Shown here one piece after another: positions 10,400 to 22,239 of a stretch of 64,000 nt of DNA. This DNA is from Panulirus ornatus (lineage: Eukaryota > Arthropoda > Malacostraca > Decapoda > Palinuridae). The DNA lies in assembly GCF_036320965.1 (NCBI RefSeq), contig NC_092225.1, positions 71,781,108 to 71,845,107 on the forward strand, given 5' to 3'. Numbering within the stretch: the first letter of the stretch is position 1; each line of letters starts with the position of its first letter. The notes beneath the pieces were generated by a model. That model saw only the letters and a program-made list of their open reading frames with translations, did not search any database and was not told the origin of the DNA. The translations under genes and the position numbers were made by a program.

Positions 10400-12818
10400 T
10401 TATACTTTGTCGCTGTCTCCCGCGTTTGCGAGGTAGCGCAAGGAAACAGACGAAAGAAATGGCCCAACCCACCCCCATACACATGTATATACATACGTCC
10501 ACACACGCAAATATACATACCTACACAGCTTTCCATGGTTTACCCCAGACGCTTCACATGCCCTGATTCAATCCACTGACAGCATGTCAACCCCGGTATA
10601 CCACATCACTCCAATTCATTCTATTCCTTGCCCTCCTTTCACCCTCCTGCATGTTCAGGCCCCGATCACACAAAATCTTTTTCACTCCATCTTTCCACCT
10701 CCAATTTGGTCTCCCTCTTCTCCTCGTTCCCTCCATCTCCGACACATATATCCTCTTGGTCAATCTTTCCTCACTCATTCTCTCCATGTGCCCAAACCAC
10801 TTCAAAACACCCTCTTCTGCTCTCTCAACCACGCTCTTTTTATTTCCACACACCTCTCTTACCCTTACGTTACTCACTCGATCAAACCACCTCACACCAC
10901 ACATTGTCCTCAAACATCTCATTTCCAGCACATCCATCCTCCTGCGCACAACTCTATCCATAGCCCACGCCTCGCAACCATACAACATTGTTGGAACCAC
11001 TATTCCTTCAAACATACCCATTTTTGCTTTCCGAGATAATGTTCTCGACTTCCACACATTCTTCAAGGCCCCCAGAATTTTCACCCTCTCCCCCACCCTA
11101 TGATCCACTTCCGTTTCCATGGTTCCATCCGCTGCCAGATCCACTCACATATATCTAAAACACTTCACTTCCTCCAGTTTTTCTCCATTCAAACTCACCT
11201 CCCAATTGACTTGACCCTCAACCCTACTGTACCTAATAACCTTGCTCTTATTCACATTTACTCTTAACTTTCTTCTTCCACACACTTTACCAAACTCAGT
11301 CACCAGCTTCTGCAGTTTCTCACATGAATCAGCCACCAGCGCTGTATCATCAGCGAACAACAACTGACTCACTTCCCAAGCTCTCTCATCCCCAACAGCC
11401 TTCATACTTGCCCCTCTTTCCAAAACTCTTGCATTCACCTCCCTAACAACCCCATCCATAAACAAATTAAACAACCATGGAGACATCACACACCCCTGCC
11501 GCAAACCTACATTCACTGAGAACCAATCACTTTCCTCTCTTCCTACACGTACACATGCCTTACATCCTCGATAAAAACTTTTCACTGCTTCTAACAACTT
11601 TCCTCCCACACCATATATTCTTAATACCTTCCACAGAGCATCTCTATCAACTCTATCATATGCCTTCTCCAGATCCATAAATGCTACATACAAATCCATT
11701 TGCTTTTCTAGGTATTTCTCACATACATTCTTCAAAGCAAACACCTGATCCACACATCCTCTACCACTTCTGAAACCACACTGCTCTTCCCCAATCTGAT
11801 GCTCTGTACATGCCTTCACCCTCTCAATCAATACCCTCCCATATAATTTACCAGGAATACTCAACAAACTTATACCTCTGAAATTTGAGCACTCACTCTT
11901 ATCCCCTTTGCCTTTGTACAATGGCACTATGCACGCATTCCACCAATCCTCAGGCACCTCACCATGAGTCATACATACATTAAATAACCTTACCAACCAG
12001 TCAACAATACAGTCACCCCCTTTTTTAATAAATTCCACTGCAATACCATCCAAACCTGCTGCCTTGCCGGCTTTCATCTTCCGCAAAGCTTTCACTACCT
12101 CTTCTCTGTTTACCAAATCATTTTCCCTAACCCTCTCACTTTGCACACCACCTCGACCAAAACACCCTATATCTGCCACTCTATCATCAAACACATTCAA
12201 CAAACCTTCAAAATACTCACTCCATCTCCTTCTCACATCACCACTACTTGTTATCACCTCCCCATTTGCGCCCTTCACTGAAGTTCCCATTTGCTCCCTT
12301 GTCTTACGCACTTTATTTACCTCCTTCCAGAACATCTTTTTATTCTCCCTAAAATTTAATGATACTCTCTCACCCCAACTCTCATTTGCCCTTTTTTTCA
12401 CCTCTTGCACCTTTCTCTTGACCCCCTGTTTCTTTCTTTTATACATCTCCCGCTCAATTGCATTTTTTCCCTGCAAAAATCGTCCAAATGCCTCTCTCTT
12501 CTCTTTCACTAATACTCTTACTTCTTCATCCCACCACTCACTACCCTTTCTAATCAACCCAGCACCCACTCTTCTCATGCCACAAGCATCTTTTGCGCAA
12601 TCCATCACTGATTCCCTAAATACATCCCATTCCTCCTCCACTCCCCTTACTTCCATTGTTCTCACCTTTTTCCATTCTGTACTCAGTCTCTCCTGGTACT
12701 TCCTCACACAGGTCTCCTTCCCAAGCTCACTTACTCTCACCACCCTCTTCACCCCAACATTCACTCTTCTTTTCTGAAAACCCATACAAATCTTAACCTT
12801 AGCCTCCACAAGATAATG
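10397..12818 (-). mobile_element. R3: longest young R copy lacking EN, short 3' UTR
   Basis: Runs from the family 3' end to a breakpoint at HYLVEAKVK, the end of the EN domain, so EN is lost while the linker, RT and C-terminus are kept. The short-form 3' UTR occupies 10397-10586. The coding frame is open throughout except for one in-frame stop. The 5' breakpoint sits directly against the next (TA)n tract. The C-terminal 82 residues match the R1 and R20 versions almost word for word, which argues for recent insertion. Confidence 0.93.
10587..12818 (-). pseudogene. R3 linker-RT-C-terminal frame, one nonsense change
   Basis: From 12818 the frame reads the linker (RESVMDCAKDACGMRRVG; KREAFGRFLQGKN), then RT: KMKAGKAAGLDGIAVEFIKK, VPEDWWNACIVPLYKGKGDK, FRGISLLSIPGKLYGRVLIE, GFRSGRGCVDQVFALKN, YVAFMDLEKAYDRVD (motif A), GLRQGCVMSPWLFNLF (motif B) and LLFADDTALVADS (motif C, catalytic Asp pair intact). 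At about 11145 CTG GGA reads ATG TGA, so FRYLGVDL becomes FRYM-stop. The frame then continues from 10587 to 11144. It is otherwise intact, and loss of EN alone would prevent ordinary autonomous insertion. Confidence 0.9.
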
Positions 12819-12892
<74 letters not shown>

Positions 12893-12897
12893 TTTTT
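12819..12897. repeat. (TA)n plus poly-T junction between R3 and R4
   Basis: About 33 TA units then about 14 T. It joins the truncated 5' end of R3 to the 3' tail of R4, both minus strand. Confidence 0.95.
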
Positions 12898-14824
12898 CTT
12901 TTTTTGCTTTGTTGCTGTCTCCCGCGTTTGCGAGGTAGCGCAAGGAAACAGACGAAAGAAATGGCCCAACCCACCCCCATACACATGTATATACATACGT
13001 CCACACACGCAAACATACATACATACACAGCTTTCCATGGTTCACCATAGAAGCCTCACATGCCCCGACTCAATCCACCGACAGCACGTCAACCCCGGTA
13101 TACCACATCGATCCAATTCACTCTATTCCTTGCCCTCCTTTCACCCTCCTGCATGTTCTGGCCCCGATCACACAAAATCTTTTTCACCCCATCTTTCCAC
13201 CTCCAATTTGGTCTCCCACTTCTCCTCGTTCCCTCCACCTCCGACACATATATCCTCTTGGTCAATCTTTCCTCACAAATTCTCGACATGTGCCCAAACC
13301 ATTTCAAAACACCCTCTTCTGCTCCCTCAACCACGCTCTTTTTATTTCCACACATCTCTCTTACCCTTACGTTACTTACTCGATCAAACCACCTCACACC
13401 ACACATTGTCCTCAAACATCTCATTTCCAGCACATCCATCCTCCTGCGCACAACTCTATCCATAGTCCACGTCTCGCAACCATACAACATTGTTGGAACC
13501 ACTATTCCTTCAAACATACCCATTTTTGCTTTCCGAGATAATGTTCTCGACTTCCACACATTCTTCAAGGCTCCCAGGATTTTCGCCCCCTCCCCCACCC
13601 TATGATCCACTTCCGCTTCCATGGTTCCATCCGCTGCCAGATCCACTCCTAGATATCTAAAACACCTTACTTCCTCCAGTTTTTCTCCATTCAAACTTAC
13701 CTCCCAATTGACTTGACCCTCAACCCTACTGTACCTAATTACCTTGCTCTTATTCACATTTACTCTTAACTTTCTTCTTTCACACACTTTACCAAACTCA
13801 GTCACCAGCTTCTGCAGTTTCTCACATGAATCAGCCACCAGCGCTGTATCATCAGTGAACAACAACTGACTTACTTCCCAAGCTCTCTCATCCATAACAG
13901 ACTTCATACTTGCCCCTCTTTCCAAAACTCTTGCATTCACCTCCCTAACAACCCCATCCATAAACAAATTAAACAACCATGGAGACATCACACACCCCTG
14001 CCGCAAACCTACATTCACTGAGAACCAATCACTTTCCTCTCTTCCTACATGTACACATGCCTTACATCCTCGATAAAAACTTTTCACTGCTTCTAACAAC
14101 TTGCCTCCCACACCATATATTCTTAATACCTTCCACAGAGCATCTCTATCAACTCTATCATATGCCTTCTCCAGATCCATAAATGCTACATACAAATCCA
14201 TTTGCTTTTCTAAGTATTTTTCTCACATACATTCTTCAAAGCAAACACCTGATCCACACATCCTCTACCACTTCTGAAACCACACTGCTCTTCCCCAATC
14301 TGATGCTCTGTACATGCCTTCACCCTCTCAATCAATACCCTCCCATATAATTTACCAGGAATACTCAACAAACTTATACCTCTGTAATTTGAGCACTCAC
14401 TCTTATCCCCTTTGCCTTTGTACAATGGCACTATGCACGCATTCCGCCAATCCTCAGGCACCTCACCATGAGTCATATTTACATCAAATAACCTTACCAA
14501 CCAGTCAATAATACAGTCACCCCCTTTTTTAATAAATTCCACTGCAATACCATCCAAACCCGCTGCCTTGCCGGCCTTCATCTTCTGCAAAGCCCCTACT
14601 ACCTCTTCTCTGTTTACCAAATCACCCTCCCCAAACCTCCCACTTTGCACACCACCTTGACCAAAACACCCTATATCTGCCACTCTATCATCAAACACAT
14701 TCAACAAACCTTCAAAATACTCACTCCATCTCCCTCTCACATCACCACTACTTGTTATCACCTCCCCATTTGCGCCCTTCACCGAAGTTCCCATTTGCTC
14801 CCTTGTCTTACGCACTTTATTTAC
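12898..14824 (-). mobile_element. R4: 5'-truncated R copy, short 3' UTR
   Basis: 3' UTR 12898-13088, then coding from the C-terminus back to VNKVRKTREQM in the linker. The 5' end abuts a short (TA)n. Two open frames, 13089-14201 (370 aa) and about 14210-14824, are separated by an extra T in a T run near 14216. The catalytic box reads FTDD instead of FADD, with both Asp retained. WFGHMER is altered to WFGHMSRI. Confidence 0.92.
13089..14201 (-). pseudogene. R4 RT-C-terminal frame, 370 aa, FADD changed to FTDD
   Basis: Starts at MDLYVAFMDLEKAYDRVD (motif A) and continues through GLRQGCVMSPWLFNLF (motif B), LLFTDDTALVADS (motif C) and the C-terminal blocks to VVYRG-stop. The frameshift just upstream separates it from fingers motifs 0-2 (LDGIAVEFIKK, GFRSGRG) in the 14210-14824 frame. 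The Ala-to-Thr change next to the catalytic Asp pair recurs in R17, where it may be independent. Confidence 0.85.
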
Positions 14825-14852
14825 TTTATATATATATATATTTTTTTTTTTT
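14825..14852. repeat. Short (TA)n plus poly-T junction between R4 and R5
   Basis: About eight TA units followed by 12 T. The R4 linker sequence (CGCACTTTATTTAC) runs straight into it. Confidence 0.9.
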
Positions 14853-16169
14853 GCTTTGTCGCTGTCTCCCGCGTTTGCGAGGTAGCGCAAGGAAACAGAC
14901 GAAAGAAATGGCCCAACCCACCCCCATACACATGCCTTGATTCAATCCACTGACAGCACGTCAACCCCTGTATACCACATCGCTCCAATTCACTCTATTC
15001 TTTGCCCTCCTTTCACCCTCCTGCATGTTCAGGCCCCGATCACACAAAATCTTTTTCACCCCATCTTTCCACCTCCAATTTGGTCTCCCTCTTCTCCTCG
15101 TTCCCTCCACCTCCGACACATATATCCTCTTGGTCAATCTTTCCTCACTCATTCTCTCCATGTGACCAAACCATTTCAAAACACCCTCTTCTGCTCTCTC
15201 AACCACGCTCTTTTTATTTCCACACATCTCTCTTACCCTTACGTTACTCACTCGATCAAACCACCTCACACCACACATTGTCCTCAAACATCTCATTTCC
15301 AGCACATCCATCCTCCTGCGCACAACTCTATCCATAGTCCACGCCTCGCAACCATACAACATTGTTGGAACCACTATTCCTTCAAACATACCCATTTTTG
15401 CTTTCCGAGATAATGTTCTCGACTTCCACACATTCTTCTAGGCTCCCAGAATTTTTACCCCCTCCCCCACCCTATGATCCACTTCCACTTCCATGGTTCC
15501 ATCCGCTGCCAGATCCACTCCCAGATATCTAAAACACTTCACTTCCTCCAGTTTTTCTCCATTCAAACTCACCTCCCAATTGAATTGACCCTCAACCCTA
15601 CTGTACCTAATAACCTTGCTCTTATTCACATTTACTCTTAACTTTCTTCTTTCACACACTTTACCAAACTCAGTTACCAGCTTCTGCAGTTTCTCACATG
15701 AATCAGCCACCAGCGTTGTATCATCAGCGAACAACAACTGACTCACTTCCCAAGCTCTCTCATCCCCAACAGACTTCATACTTGCCCCTCTTTCCAAAAC
15801 TCTTGCATTCACCTCCCTAACAACCCCATCCATAAACAAATTAAACAACCATGGAGACATCACACACCCCTGCCACAAACCTACATTCACTGAGAACCAA
15901 TCACTTTCCTCTCTTCCTACACGTACACATGCCTTACATCATCGATAAAAACTTTTCACTGCTTCTAACAACTTGCCTCCCACACCATATATTCTTAATA
16001 CCTTCCACAGAGCATCTCTATCAACTCTATCATATGCCTTCTCCAGATCCATAAATGCTACATACAAATCCATTTGCTTTTCTAAGTATTTCTCAGCATA
16101 CATTCTTCAAAGCAAACACCTGATCCACACATCCTCTACCACTTCTGAAACCACACTGCTGTTCCCCAA
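14853..16169 (-). mobile_element. R5: 5'-truncated R copy with shortened 3' UTR
   Basis: The 3' UTR is only about 105 bp: CCATACACATG joins directly to CCTTGATTCAATCC, removing about 80 bp relative to other short-form copies. The junction hexamer CACATG occurs at both ends of the lost piece, so this is a deletion between direct repeats or a reverse-transcription jump. Coding pieces 14961-15431 and 15438-15890 are separated by a stop and frameshift. FADD is intact. The 5' end falls at GEEQCGFRSGRG beside a long (TA)n. Confidence 0.9.
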
Positions 16170-16200
16170 CTTTATATATATATATATATATATATAAAAT

Positions 16201-16258
<58 letters not shown>

Positions 16259-16269
16259 TATTTTTTTTT
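16170..16269. repeat. Compound (TA)n with T-rich ends between R5 and R6
   Basis: TA tract interrupted once by AAAATAAAA near 16196-16204, then a T-rich stretch that is the R6 tail. Confidence 0.93.
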
Positions 16270-17205
16270 ATTATACTTTGTCGCTGTCTGCCGCGTTTGC
16301 GAGGTAGCGCAAGGAAACAGACGAAAGAAATGGCCCAACCCCCCCCATACACATGTATATACATACGTCCACACACGCAAATATACATACCTACACAGCT
16401 TTCCATGGTTTACCCCAGACGCTTCACATGCCTTGATTCAATCCACTGACAGCACGTCAACCCCGGTATACCACATCGCTCCAATTCACTCTATTTCTTG
16501 CCCTCCTTTCACCCTCCTGCATGTTCAGGCCCCGATCACACAAAATCTTTTTCACTCCATCTTTCCACCTCCAATTTGGTCTCCCTCTTCTCCTCGTTCC
16601 CTCCACCTCCGACACATATATCCTCTTGGTCAATCTTTCCTCACTCATTCTCTCCATGTGCCCAAACCACTTCAAAACACCCTCTTCTGCTCTCTCAACC
16701 ACGCTCTTTTTATTTCCACACATCTCTCTTACCCTTAAGTTACTCACTCGATCAAACCACCTCACACCACACATTGTCCTCAAACATCTCATTTCCAGCA
16801 CATCCATCCTCCTGCGCACAACTCTATCCATAGCCCACGCCTTGCAACCATACAACATTGTTGGAACCACTATTCCTTCAAACATACCCATTTTTGCTTT
16901 CCGAGATAATGTTCTCGACTTCCACACATTCTTCAAGGCTCCCAGGATTTTCGCCCCCTCCCCCACCCTATGATCCACTTCCGCTTCCATGGTTCCATCC
17001 GCTGCCACATCCACTCCCAGATATCTAAAACACTTTTCTTCCTCCAGTTTTTCTCCATTCAAACTTACCTCCCAATTGACTTGACCCTCACCCCTACTGT
17101 ACCTAATTACCTTGCTCTTATTCACATTTACTCTTAACTTTCTTCTTTCACACACTTTACCAAACTCAGTCACCAGCTTCTGCAGTTTCTCACATGAATC
17201 ATCCA
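16270..17205 (-). mobile_element. R6: 5'-truncated R copy, short 3' UTR
   Basis: Carries the short-form 3' UTR and the frame 16457-17206 from (D)DSCEKLQK to VVYRG-stop. The hairpin has CTGCCGCG where siblings have CTCCCGCG. The residue before DSCEK is Asp (GAT) where nearly all copies have Ala (GCT). R31 has the same change. The 5' breakpoint lies a few bases after this codon, beside (TA)n. Confidence 0.92.
16457..17205 (-). pseudogene. R6 RT C-terminal fragment, 249 aa
   Basis: Same span of the polyprotein as R1: thumb region, YLGVDVAADG, YGCKAWAMDRV, WFGHMERMSEERLTKR and RRGRPNWRWKDG. It has no catalytic box and no in-frame stop. The apparent start ATG comes from the junction with the (TA)n tract. 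Confidence 0.85.

Positions 17206-17252
<47 letters not shown>
17206..17252. repeat. (TA)n between R6 and a solitary R tail
   Basis: About 22 TA units. On its right lies a plus-strand R 3' tail. Confidence 0.93.
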
Positions 17253-17257
<5 letters not shown>

Positions 17258-17330
17258 GATGGGCCAATCTTCGTCTCTTTCCTGTCACTACCTCGCTGAT
17301 GCTGGAAATAGTGATTATGCATAATAAATA
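17253..17330 (+). mobile_element. Solitary R-family 3' tail, diverged
   Basis: GGATGGGCCAATCTTCGTCT, then CTACCTCGCTGATGCTGGAA and an ATAATAAATA tail: the last ~75 bp of R in plus orientation. It faces the 3' end of R7 across a short AT-rich spacer, tail to tail. Confidence 0.8.
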
Positions 17331-17360
17331 GAAGAAAACAAATATATATATATATCTATA

Positions 17361-18753
17361 CTTTACTTTGTCGCTGTTTCCCATGTCATCAAGGTAGCGT
17401 AAGGAAACAGATGAAAAAATGGCCCAACCCACCCACATACACATGTATACACATAGATGTCCACACACAGCACATATACATACCTATGCATCTCAACGTA
17501 TACATATATATACACACACAGACATATACATATATACACATGTACATAATTCATACTGTCTGCCCTTATTCATTCCCATTGCCACCCCGCCACACCATGA
17601 AATGACAACCCCCTCCCGCCGCATGTGCACAAGGTAGCGCTAGGAAAAGACAACAAAGGCCACATTCGTTCACACTCAGTCTCTAGCTGTCATGTATAAT
17701 GCACCGAAACCAAAGCTCCCTTTCCACATCCAGGCCCCACAAAACTTTCCATGGTTTACCCCAGATGCTTCACATGCCCTGGTTCAATCCACTGGCAGCA
17801 CGTCGACCCCGGTATACTACATCGTTACAATTCACTTTATTCCCTGCACGCCTTTCACCCTCCTGCATGTTCAGGCCCTGATCACTCAAAATCTTTTTCA
17901 CTCCATCTTTCCACCTCCGATTTGGTCTCCCACTTCTCCTCATTCCCTCCACCTCTGACACATATAGCCTCTTTGTCAATCTTTCCTCACTCATTCTCTC
18001 CATGTGACCAAACCATTTCAAAACACCCTCTTCCGCTCTCTCAAACACACTCTTTTTATTACCACACATCTCTCTTACCCTTTCATTACTTACTTGATCA
18101 AACCACCTCACACCAAATATTGTCCTCAAACATCTCATTTCTAGCACATCCACCCTCCTCCGCACAACTCTGTCTATAGCCCACGCCTTGCAACCATATA
18201 ACATTGTTGGAACCACTATTCCTTCAAACATACCCATTTTTGCTTTCCAAGATAACGTTTCCACACATTTTTCAACGCTCCCAGAACTTTCACCCCCTCC
18301 CCCACCCTATGATTCACTACCTCTTCCATGGTTCCATCCACTGCCAGATCCACTCCCAGATATCTAAAACACTTCACTTCCTCCAGTTTTTCTCCATTCA
18401 AACTTACCTCCCAACTGACTTGTCCTGCAACCCTACTGTACCTAATAACCTTGCTCTTATTCATATTTACTCTCAGGTTTCCTTCTTTCACACACTTTAC
18501 CAAACTTAGTTACCAGCTTCTGCAGTTTCTCACCCGAATCAACCACTAGCGCTGTATCATCAGCGAACAACAACTGACTTACTTCCCAAGCTCTCTCATC
18601 CACAACAGACTGTATACTTGCCCCTCTTTCCAAAACTCTTGCATTCACCTCCCTAACAACCCCATCCATAAACAAATTAAACAACCATGGAGACATCACG
18701 CACCCCTGCCGCAAACCAACATTCACTGAGAACCAATCACTTTCCTCTCTTCC
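17361..18753 (-). mobile_element. R7: older R copy, long 3' UTR
   Basis: The 3' UTR is the long form (17361 to about 17769), with the TATGTA-rich stretch and the CCTAGCGCTACCTTG-type second hairpin region. Coding pieces 17770-18264, 18216-18503 and 18457 to about 18750 overlap in different frames, showing small deletions near 18255 (loss in TLSWKAK) and 18480. FADD is intact. The C-terminus reads through to VVYRGRRAASGLNQGM, the extended form. The 5' breakpoint is at GREESDW. Confidence 0.88.
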
Positions 18754-18759
18754 TCTTTT

Positions 18760-18975
18760 CCCCACCCAACAGGAATGGATGAAGGCAAGCAAGAACGAAT
18801 ATGTATATGTGTATAAATGTTTCTGTCGTGTATGTGCACGTATACGTATGTATATGTTCATATGTATATGTACATGTATGGGTGTTTATGTACATATATG
18901 TGTATATGAGTGGATGGGTCATTCTTTGTCTCTTTCCTGGTGCTCCCTCACTAACACGGGAAACAGTGATTAAGT
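18760..18975 (+). mobile_element. Solitary R-family long-form 3' UTR fragment
   Basis: GGAATGGATGAAGGCAAGCA followed by alternating TATGTA/CATATG sequence, GGATGGGTCATTCTTTGTCT and the terminal hairpin, then an (ATA)n-like tail to about 19003. It lacks coding sequence and is tail to tail with R8. Confidence 0.82.
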
Positions 18976-19010
18976 ATAATAATAATGATAAAAATAATAA
19001 TCTATTTTCA

Positions 19011-21784
19011 TTTTATTATGCCTGATCGCCATTTCCTGCATCAGAGAGGCAGCACTAGGAAACAGATGAGGAAAGACCCATCCACTCACATACACACATA
19101 TATACATAAACACACATACATGTACATATACATAAACACCCATACATGTACATATAATACATATATGTATACATAGGAACATATACATACACATACACAG
19201 ACATATACACGCATGTACATATTCATACTCTCCCTCATCCATCCCCAGCACCAACCTGTACCACAGGGAACAGCATCACCACCCCTTGCATCAGTGAGGT
19301 AGAGGCAGGAAAACAGACAAAAAAGGCCACATTCGACCACACTTGGTCTTTAGCTGTCATATGTAATGCACCAAAACCACAGCTAAATATCCAAATCTAC
19401 GCCCTACATACCTTTCCATGATTTACCCACGACATTTCACATAACCTGGTTCAGTCCATTGACAGCATGTTGACTCCAGTATACCACATTGTTCCAGTTC
19501 ACTCTATTCCTTGCATACCTCTCACCCTCCTGTATGTTCAGGCTCCAACTGCTTAAAATCTTTTTCACTTCATCCTATCACCCCCAGTCTGATCTCCTGC
19601 TTCTCCTTGTTACCTCCACCTCTGTCACACATATCTTCTTTGTCAACCTTTCCTCACTCATTCTCTCCATATGTCCAAAACATATCAAGAGACCCTCTTC
19701 TGCTCTCTCAACCACAATCTTTTCATTTCCACACATCTCTCTTACCCTTTCATTACTTAATCAAACTGCCTTACATCACATATTGTCCTCAAACATTTAA
19801 TTTCTGACACATCCACCCTTCTATGTACAACCCTATCTATAGCCCATGCCTTGCAACCATATGATATTGCTGGAGCTACTATTCCTTTAAAAATACCAGT
19901 TTCTGCTCTCCAAGATAATGTTCTCTCCTTCAACTCATTCTTCATCACTTCCAGAACCTTCACCCCCTCCTCCATCTTGTGACTCACTTCCGCTTCCATG
20001 ATTCCATTCACTGCTAAGTCAACTCCCAGATATCTGAAACATTTCACTTCCTCTAATTCTTCTCCATTCAAACTTACATCCCAATTAACATGTCCCTCAA
20101 CCCTACTCAACCTAATAGCCTTGCTCTTATTCACATTTACTCTTAACTTTCTCCTTTAACACAGTTTTGCAAACTCAGTCACCAACTTCAGCACTTCCTC
20201 ACTCTAATCAGCCACCATCGCTGTATCATTAGCAAACAACTGACTCACTTCCCAGTCCTTCTCATCCACAACAGACTCCATACTTGCTCCTCTCTCCAAA
20301 ACACTTGCATTCACCTCCCTAACCACCCCTTTCATAAACGAATTAAACAACCATGGGGACATCACGCACCCTTGCCACAAGCTGAGATTCACTGGGAACC
20401 AATCACTCTCCTCTCTTCCTACTCATACACACGCCTTACAGCCTTGGTAAAAACTTTTCGCTGCTTCTAGCAACTTACCTCCCACACCATATACTCTTAA
20501 AACCTACCACAAAGCATCTCTATCAACCCTATCATATGCCTTCTCCAGATCCATAAATGCTACATAAAAATCCATCTGTTTTTCCAAGTATTTCTCACAT
20601 ACATTCTTCAAAGCAAACACTTGATCCACACATCCTCTACCACCTCTGAAACCACACTTTTCTTCCCCAATCTGATGCTCTGTACATACCTTTACCCTCT
20701 CAATCAGTACCCTCCCATATATTTTCCCAGGAATACTCAACAAACTTATGCCTCTAATTTGAACACTCACCCTTATCCCCTTTGCCTTTGTAGAATGGTA
20801 CTATACATGCATTCAGCCAATACTCAGGCACTTCACCATGATCCATACATATATTGAATATCCTTCCCAGGAATACTCAACAAACTTATGCCTCTAATTT
20901 GAACACTCACCCTTATCCCCTTTGCCTTTGTACAATGGTACTATACATGCATTCAGCCAATGCTCAAGCACTTCACCATGATCCATACATATATTGAATA
21001 TCCTTACCAATCAATCAACAACACAGTCACCCCCTTTTTTAATAAATTCCACTGCAATACTATCCAAACCCGCCACCTTGCCGGCTTTCATCTTCCCCAA
21101 AGCTTTCACTATCTCTTCTCTCTTCACCAAACCATTCTTCCTGACCCTCTCACTTTGCACACCAACCCAACCAAAACACCCTATATGTGCCACTCTATCA
21201 TCAAACACATTCAACAAACCTTCAAAATACACACCTCATCTCCTCACTTCATCACTACTTGTTATTATCTTCCCATTTGCCTCCTTCACTGATGTTCCCA
21301 CTTGTTCTCTTGTCTTATACATGTTTTTTACCTCCTTCCAAAACATCTTTTAATTCTTCCTAAAATTCAATGATACTCTCTCACCCTAACTCACATTTGC
21401 CCTCTTTTTCCCCTCTCGCATCTTTTTCTTAACTTCCTGCCTCTTTCTTTAATACATCTCCCAGCCATTTGCACTACTTCCCTGCAAGAAACTTCCATAT
21501 GCCTCTCTCTCTTCTCTTTCACTAACAACCTTACCCTTTCTAATCTGCTCACCTCCCACCTTCTCATGCCATATTCATCTTTTGCACAAGCTATCACTGC
21601 TTCCCTAAATACATCCCATTCCTCCCCCAACTCCCCTTACATCATTTGCTCTCACCTTTTGGTACTTCATCACACAAGTCTCCTTTCCAAAGCCCACTTA
21701 CTCTCACCACTCTCTTCTCCCCAACATTCTCTCTTCTTTTCTGGAAACCTTTACAATTCTTCACCTTTGCCTCCACAAGATAGA
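19011..21784 (-). mobile_element. R8: old R copy with internal 140-bp duplication
   Basis: Long 3' UTR (19011 to about 19475) whose terminal hairpin ends GGAAATGGCGATCAGGC. Coding remains run from the C-terminus through RT to the linker and stop at the KVKNCKGFQ region, at nearly the same boundary as R3. Many frameshifts are present. The catalytic box is LFANDTAMVAD, with one Asp replaced by Asn. A 140-bp head-to-tail duplication lies in RT between motifs 1 and 2. Confidence 0.88.
20726..21005 (-). repeat. 140-bp tandem duplication inside R8
   Basis: CCCAGGAATACTCAACAAAC … TATTGAATATCCTT occurs at 20726-20865 and again at 20866-21005, with about three differences. It covers the NYRGISLLSIPGK and VPEDW region of RT. 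The length is not a multiple of three, so it also shifts the frame. Confidence 0.92.
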
Positions 21785-21791
21785 TTTTTTC

Positions 21792-22235
21792 TTTAGTGTA
21801 GCAGTGCCAGGAAAAGACATAAAAGGCCACATTCGTCCGCATTAAGTCTCTAGCTGTCATGTGTAATGCACCAAAACCACAGCTCCCTTTCCACATCCAG
21901 GCCTCACAGACCTTTCCATGGTTTACCCCAGATGTTCACATGCCCTAGTTCAGTCCATTGATAGCATGTTGACCCCAGTATACCACATCTTTCCAATTCA
22001 CTCTATTCCTTGCACGCCTTTCACCCTCCTGTATGTTCAGGCCTCGATCGCTCAAAATCTTTTACACTCCATCCTTCCACCTCCAATTTGGTCTCCTGCT
22101 TCTCCTTCTTTGCTCCACCTCTGACACATATATCTTCTCTGTCGATCTTTCCCCACTCATTCTCTCCATATGTCCAAACCATTTCAACACACCCTCTTCT
22201 GCTCTCTCAACCACACTCTCTTTATTACCACACAT
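21792..22235 (-). mobile_element. R9: R fragment lacking both its 3' tail and its 5' part
   Basis: Begins inside the long-form 3' UTR (AGTGCCAGGAAAAGACATAA) and ends in the CGNKESVVERAE region of the C-terminus. The terminal hairpin is missing. R8's 5' end lies on its left and R10, in opposite orientation, on its right. It is best read as a piece of an older copy cut by later events. Confidence 0.75.
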
Positions 22236-22239
22236 TCCT

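Noticed and set aside
10651..11103. 150-aa open frame (MFRPRSHKIFFTPSF…), repeated with small changes in most R copies, plus sister frames of 111 and 83 aa
   Set aside because: These are antisense to the R C-terminal coding region and recur only because the LINE recurs. They are Ser/Pro/Leu/His-rich, as expected from reversing a Gly/Glu/Arg-rich frame, and have no domain.
12819..13028. N-terminal part of the 627-aa minus frame (MYVCMFACVDVC… with a long IYIYIY run)
   Set aside because: It is the 3' UTR of R4 and a (TA)n tract read in frame by chance. The real element sequence begins at HYLVEAKVK.
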